A stretch of 64,000 nucleotides of DNA from Domibacillus indicus (GTDB taxonomy: Bacteria > Bacillota > Bacilli > Bacillales > Domibacillaceae): the NCBI RefSeq assembly GCF_000970685.1, contig NZ_LAJB01000007.1, positions 1-64,000 of the forward strand, read 5' to 3'. Under the pieces are notes generated by a model, which saw only the letters and a program-made list of their open reading frames with translations, searched no databases and was not told the DNA's origin. The translations under genes and the position numbers were made by a program. This document shows positions 61,216-64,000 of the stretch, piece by piece (position 1 is the first letter of the stretch; every line of letters begins with the position of its first letter).

Positions 61216-64000
61216 TGCTGCAATCTACTTTGATCTCATCAACGGCTTCTATGATAGATGAATAGTATGGTTTAGAAGAAAAACGTCTATAATCTCCGAT
61301 TATATAAAATTCTTTCTTGGCACGAGTAACAGCTACGTTTATTAAATTTGGCTTAGAACATGACCAATTAGCTGCTCCATCACTGTTTTCATCTGTGCCG
61401 GTTACAAAGTATACAATATCCGCTTCTTTTCCTTGAAACGTATGCACCGTTCCGACAGATTTTTTTAGCCAGTTATTGATTTCTTCTTTAGAAATTTGTG
61501 CCTCTTTGAGTCGGCTCCGTAGTATTTTTTTAATGCCTTCCTTTACTGCTGTAAAAGGGGAAATAATATATACGTTAGGCGGCCGATCCGCATTCTCCCA
61601 TAGCTTAGCAATGTGTTCGCCCACCAGTTCACCCTGTTCCTTTACAAATTGTCGATGTACTGCTGTGCCTTTACAATCATACCATGTACTTTTTCCTTTC
61701 TTTTTATCAGCCAATACCATTTTGTTATCATAAGCTATTTCATTTGCAATCATAAACATTGGATTTAAGCAGCGTCTGTGGACCCATAAAGGCGTTCCCA
61801 TCCACTGGCCATTGGCAGCAAGCATGCCGTATGGATTTGCTTGATCTGCTAACATTTGAACGGATGTACTCCCACCAATATATCGATTATCAATATTTGA
61901 GTGCTTCCTTATATCTTCTAATATAGTCTGGTCAATCGTTACCACAGGTTCGATTTGTATTGGGTCGCCTACTACTATTGCTTTTTTAGATCTCCACAAA
62001 GCACCTGCCGCTTGCTGAGGACTTGCCTGGCCCGCTTCATCTATAAACAGGTAATCGATAAAGTCAGATTCTATCCCACGGTACATAGTATTAAAGCTTG
62101 CAAATGTTGTACTCAGTACTGGCGTTATCAAATGAACTATTTTCCACATATTCTCCAAGTAAGACCTATGTTTACTATCATTGAGATTTAGTTTTTTACG
62201 GCTGTTTAACAAACGAATAGTCGACTTAACCGCTTTAAAATTAAAGGCTAACATCAATTTATGCAGCTTCATCGCTTTTAGAAATAAAAGTCCTCTTTCA
62301 AAATTCAACTCATCCGTAAACCAAATTGTATTTAAATGCCGATACTCATACGCCTCCTGCGAATCAGACCAGTATCCCTCTTCAGGTATAACCAATCCCT
62401 GCTTTTTATAATAATCGTGCTGTTTTATGTAGTCAGTTAACGTTTTTCTTAAAACCTGGATATCTCTGTTTTTCTCTTCTATTTCGTTTTTTTTCTGAAA
62501 GAGTTTGCTTCCTTTATCCTTCAAATTCAAAAGAATGCCATTTAATTCTTCCTGTAATATGTTTTTTTCTTTATTTTTTTTGCCTATTAACTTTAAAAGA
62601 AATGATGGTTTAGGTAAATTATATATTTGCTGTTCAGTAAGTTGCTTTTGTTGTTCTAGATGGTTAATTTCATGTTCTATATTCGATTGTTCTTCTTTAA
62701 GTTTGTGTACCTGCGGCTCGAGTTCTTCTAATTGGGAATTCAAAGCTTGTACGGTCTTAAACTGCTCAACAAAATGCTGCAGCTGATTTTTCTTTAATTG
62801 AATTGATTTGTAAAGTTCTTGAAACTCTTTTACAGCATCCTGCCAATCTTTTAGCTTAACTTGCTCGCTGTCTTTTGCTAATTGAGCTAGAAAACTATAT
62901 TGATCATCTTTTGCTCCTTGCAGCTTCCAACCAAAAGATGAAATGTTCTTTGATTTACCAAGAGCTCCTGAAAAGAGGCCCCAGGCATCCGTATCATTGC
63001 CTAGAAGATCTGCAGCTGCAGACGGGTACATAGATACTTCTTTCGCCTCTTTAGAATATAATTCTTCATAATTTTCAAATTTGCTTTTTCCCGCTGAACG
63101 TATAATTTGGTTTTCTTGAGGAAGCTCCTTTGAAATATTTTCAACTGCACCATTATTGCTTGAAGCAACAACCATTGAAAATTTACTCAAATTTGGATTC
63201 ATAAAAAAAATGGGGTAATAATGACCGTCTAGATTAAGAGTCCCTTCTTTCTGAAAAGCATCAGCAGGATTCTTAAATTCCAACATTTTTTTTGCTCTTT
63301 GGACTACCAGATCAGCAAAAACATCTTTTAATAATGTAGTTTTCCCTGTTCCAGGCGGGCCATTTACAGAGCTGATTTTTTGATCATTATTTAGAATTTG
63401 ATTGACAGCTACTTGTTGCATTAAGGACAAACGATGCTCGACAGGCGAAGGCCACCGGCCAGCAGGCATATACTTTGGCTGTAAGACCTCCTCAATATAT
63501 GCAGGATTATGATTCAAATTAATGCGTGTATCTATATCTGCTCCTTCAATAAAACAACGGATTGTTTTATTTTCTCCTTTAGAGATTATATTTTGTAAAT
63601 CATTAAGATAAAAGCTATTAAAATTTTGAGAGGTAAATTCCTTATCCTTCTCTTTGATTTCTATCTCCATATAATTCATTGTCGCATTATCAATTTTTTC
63701 AAAATAATGCCGGTATATTTTCTGAACCTCGTGTAAAGACTCCTTTGTCACTCCGTTGATAAATATATTACGTGCTTCTTCCTCAAACATTTTCAATTCG
63801 CCTTGAAAACGGTTCATAAGATCTTTATATTGAAAACTCCCGTTCTCGCTCATCAATTTTACTGCATACATAAGAAATGGAACGAATATAGAATCTTCCA
63901 GATAGTTCCCTTCACTGTCGACCGCGAAGGAAAAACTAAATAAAGTTGTTTTATCGTGATTAAAAATCTCTTCTTCAAATTTATAAATATCACGTATACG
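61193..64000 (-). CDS. SF1 helicase (AAA_11/AAA_12, Dna2/Upf1-like), 5'-partial
   Basis: The frame is open to the right edge of the window, so the true start lies outside; at least 935 codons are present. Seen: Walker A GPPGTGKTT (near 63345), a coiled-coil insert of about 130 residues (62460-62790), Walker B DEAGQAS (near 62035), motif VGDPIQIEPV, and a C-terminal helicase domain with GTVHTFQGKEADIVYF and NVAVTRAKKEFYIIGD. Family members unwind nucleic acids; stand-alone examples with long inserts occur among defence genes, but no such partner is visible here. Confidence 0.88.
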   Translation of the reverse strand, partial: RIRDIYKFEEEIFNHDKTTLFSFSFAVDSEGNYLEDSIFVPFLMYAVKLMSENGSFQYKDLMNRFQGELKMFEEEARNIFINGVTKESLHEVQKIYRHYFEKIDNATMNYMEIEIKEKDKEFTSQNFNSFYLNDLQNIISKGENKTIRCFIEGADIDTRINLNHNPAYIEEVLQPKYMPAGRWPSPVEHRLSLMQQVAVNQILNNDQKISSVNGPPGTGKTTLLKDVFADLVVQRAKKMLEFKNPADAFQKEGTLNLDGHYYPIFFMNPNLSKFSMVVASSNNGAVENISKELPQENQIIRSAGKSKFENYEELYSKEAKEVSMYPSAAADLLGNDTDAWGLFSGALGKSKNISSFGWKLQGAKDDQYSFLAQLAKDSEQVKLKDWQDAVKEFQELYKSIQLKKNQLQHFVEQFKTVQALNSQLEELEPQVHKLKEEQSNIEHEINHLEQQKQLTEQQIYNLPKPSFLLKLIGKKNKEKNILQEELNGILLNLKDKGSKLFQKKNEIEEKNRDIQVLRKTLTDYIKQHDYYKKQGLVIPEEGYWSDSQEAYEYRHLNTIWFTDELNFERGLLFLKAMKLHKLMLAFNFKAVKSTIRLLNSRKKLNLNDSKHRSYLENMWKIVHLITPVLSTTFASFNTMYRGIESDFIDYLFIDEAGQASPQQAAGALWRSKKAIVVGDPIQIEPVVTIDQTILEDIRKHSNIDNRYIGGSTSVQMLADQANPYGMLAANGQWMGTPLWVHRRCLNPMFMIANEIAYDNKMVLADKKKGKSTWYDCKGTAVHRQFVKEQGELVGEHIAKLWENADRPPNVYIISPFTAVKEGIKKILRSRLKEAQISKEEINNWLKKSVGTVHTFQGKEADIVYFVTGTDENSDGAANWSCSKPNLINVAVTRAKKEFYIIGDYRRFSSKPYYSSIIEAVDEIKVDCSIKEPYQL

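Overview
The window reads as a chromosomal segment of a low-to-medium GC, endospore-forming member of the Bacillaceae. Evidence: a Bacillus-type lexA / yneA-yneB-ynzC / tkt / yneF / ccdA / ccdC / yneK block, a cotJABC spore-coat operon, three Spo0E-family phosphatases, a KinB-like sporulation kinase, strong AGGAGG-type ribosome binding sites, frequent TTG/GTG starts and U-tract intrinsic terminators. No rRNA, tRNA, CRISPR array or complete prophage was seen.

Left part (about 0-29 kb) is dense, conserved core genome: a lytic transglycosylase, a BCCT osmolyte transporter, a DUF485-acetate symporter operon with a perfect CcpA (cre) box, an L,D-transpeptidase-like protein, a PucR-type regulator, a Sco copper chaperone, sbcCD, yneK, ccdC, ccdA, a Spo0E-like ynzD, yneF, tkt, the divergent SOS pair yneA-yneB-ynzC / lexA with several LexA boxes, an ABC-2 exporter operon, dsdA, and DNA polymerase IV. 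Two genes are decayed: an SLH-domain gene with frameshifts and a yqjQ-like SDR with one in-frame TAG.

Right part (about 29-61 kb) is different: short genes, many under 90 codons, scattered on both strands and separated by AT-rich spacers. It holds two c-di-GMP-I (GEMM) riboswitch candidates, one under a promoter with tandem Spo0A boxes; a large serine recombinase beside a truncated IDEAL-domain gene; cotJABC; two RsbR-type stressosome proteins without rsbS/rsbT nearby; zinc-ribbon, WYL, IDEAL, DUF2188, DUF6173, YjcQ-like and YteA/YocK-like proteins; a YkuD L,D-transpeptidase; a prolyl-4-hydroxylase-like oxygenase; and a KinB-like kinase lying between two near-identical Spo0E phosphatase genes.

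The most unusual signal is in that part. About eight short transcription units carry no gene, end in intrinsic terminators, and mostly share one promoter geometry (G-W-T-A-like 5-mer, 14 nt, GG-rich -10, resembling sigma-B or sigma-F promoters). Three share a CUCCU-containing core, which would be complementary to Shine-Dalgarno sequences. The same promoter geometry precedes members of a family of four 56-57-residue single-membrane-span peptides at 39.5-46.1 kb, and a small lipoprotein. I read this as a candidate stress- or forespore-controlled island of small RNAs and small membrane peptides. The right edge cuts through a large SF1 helicase gene.
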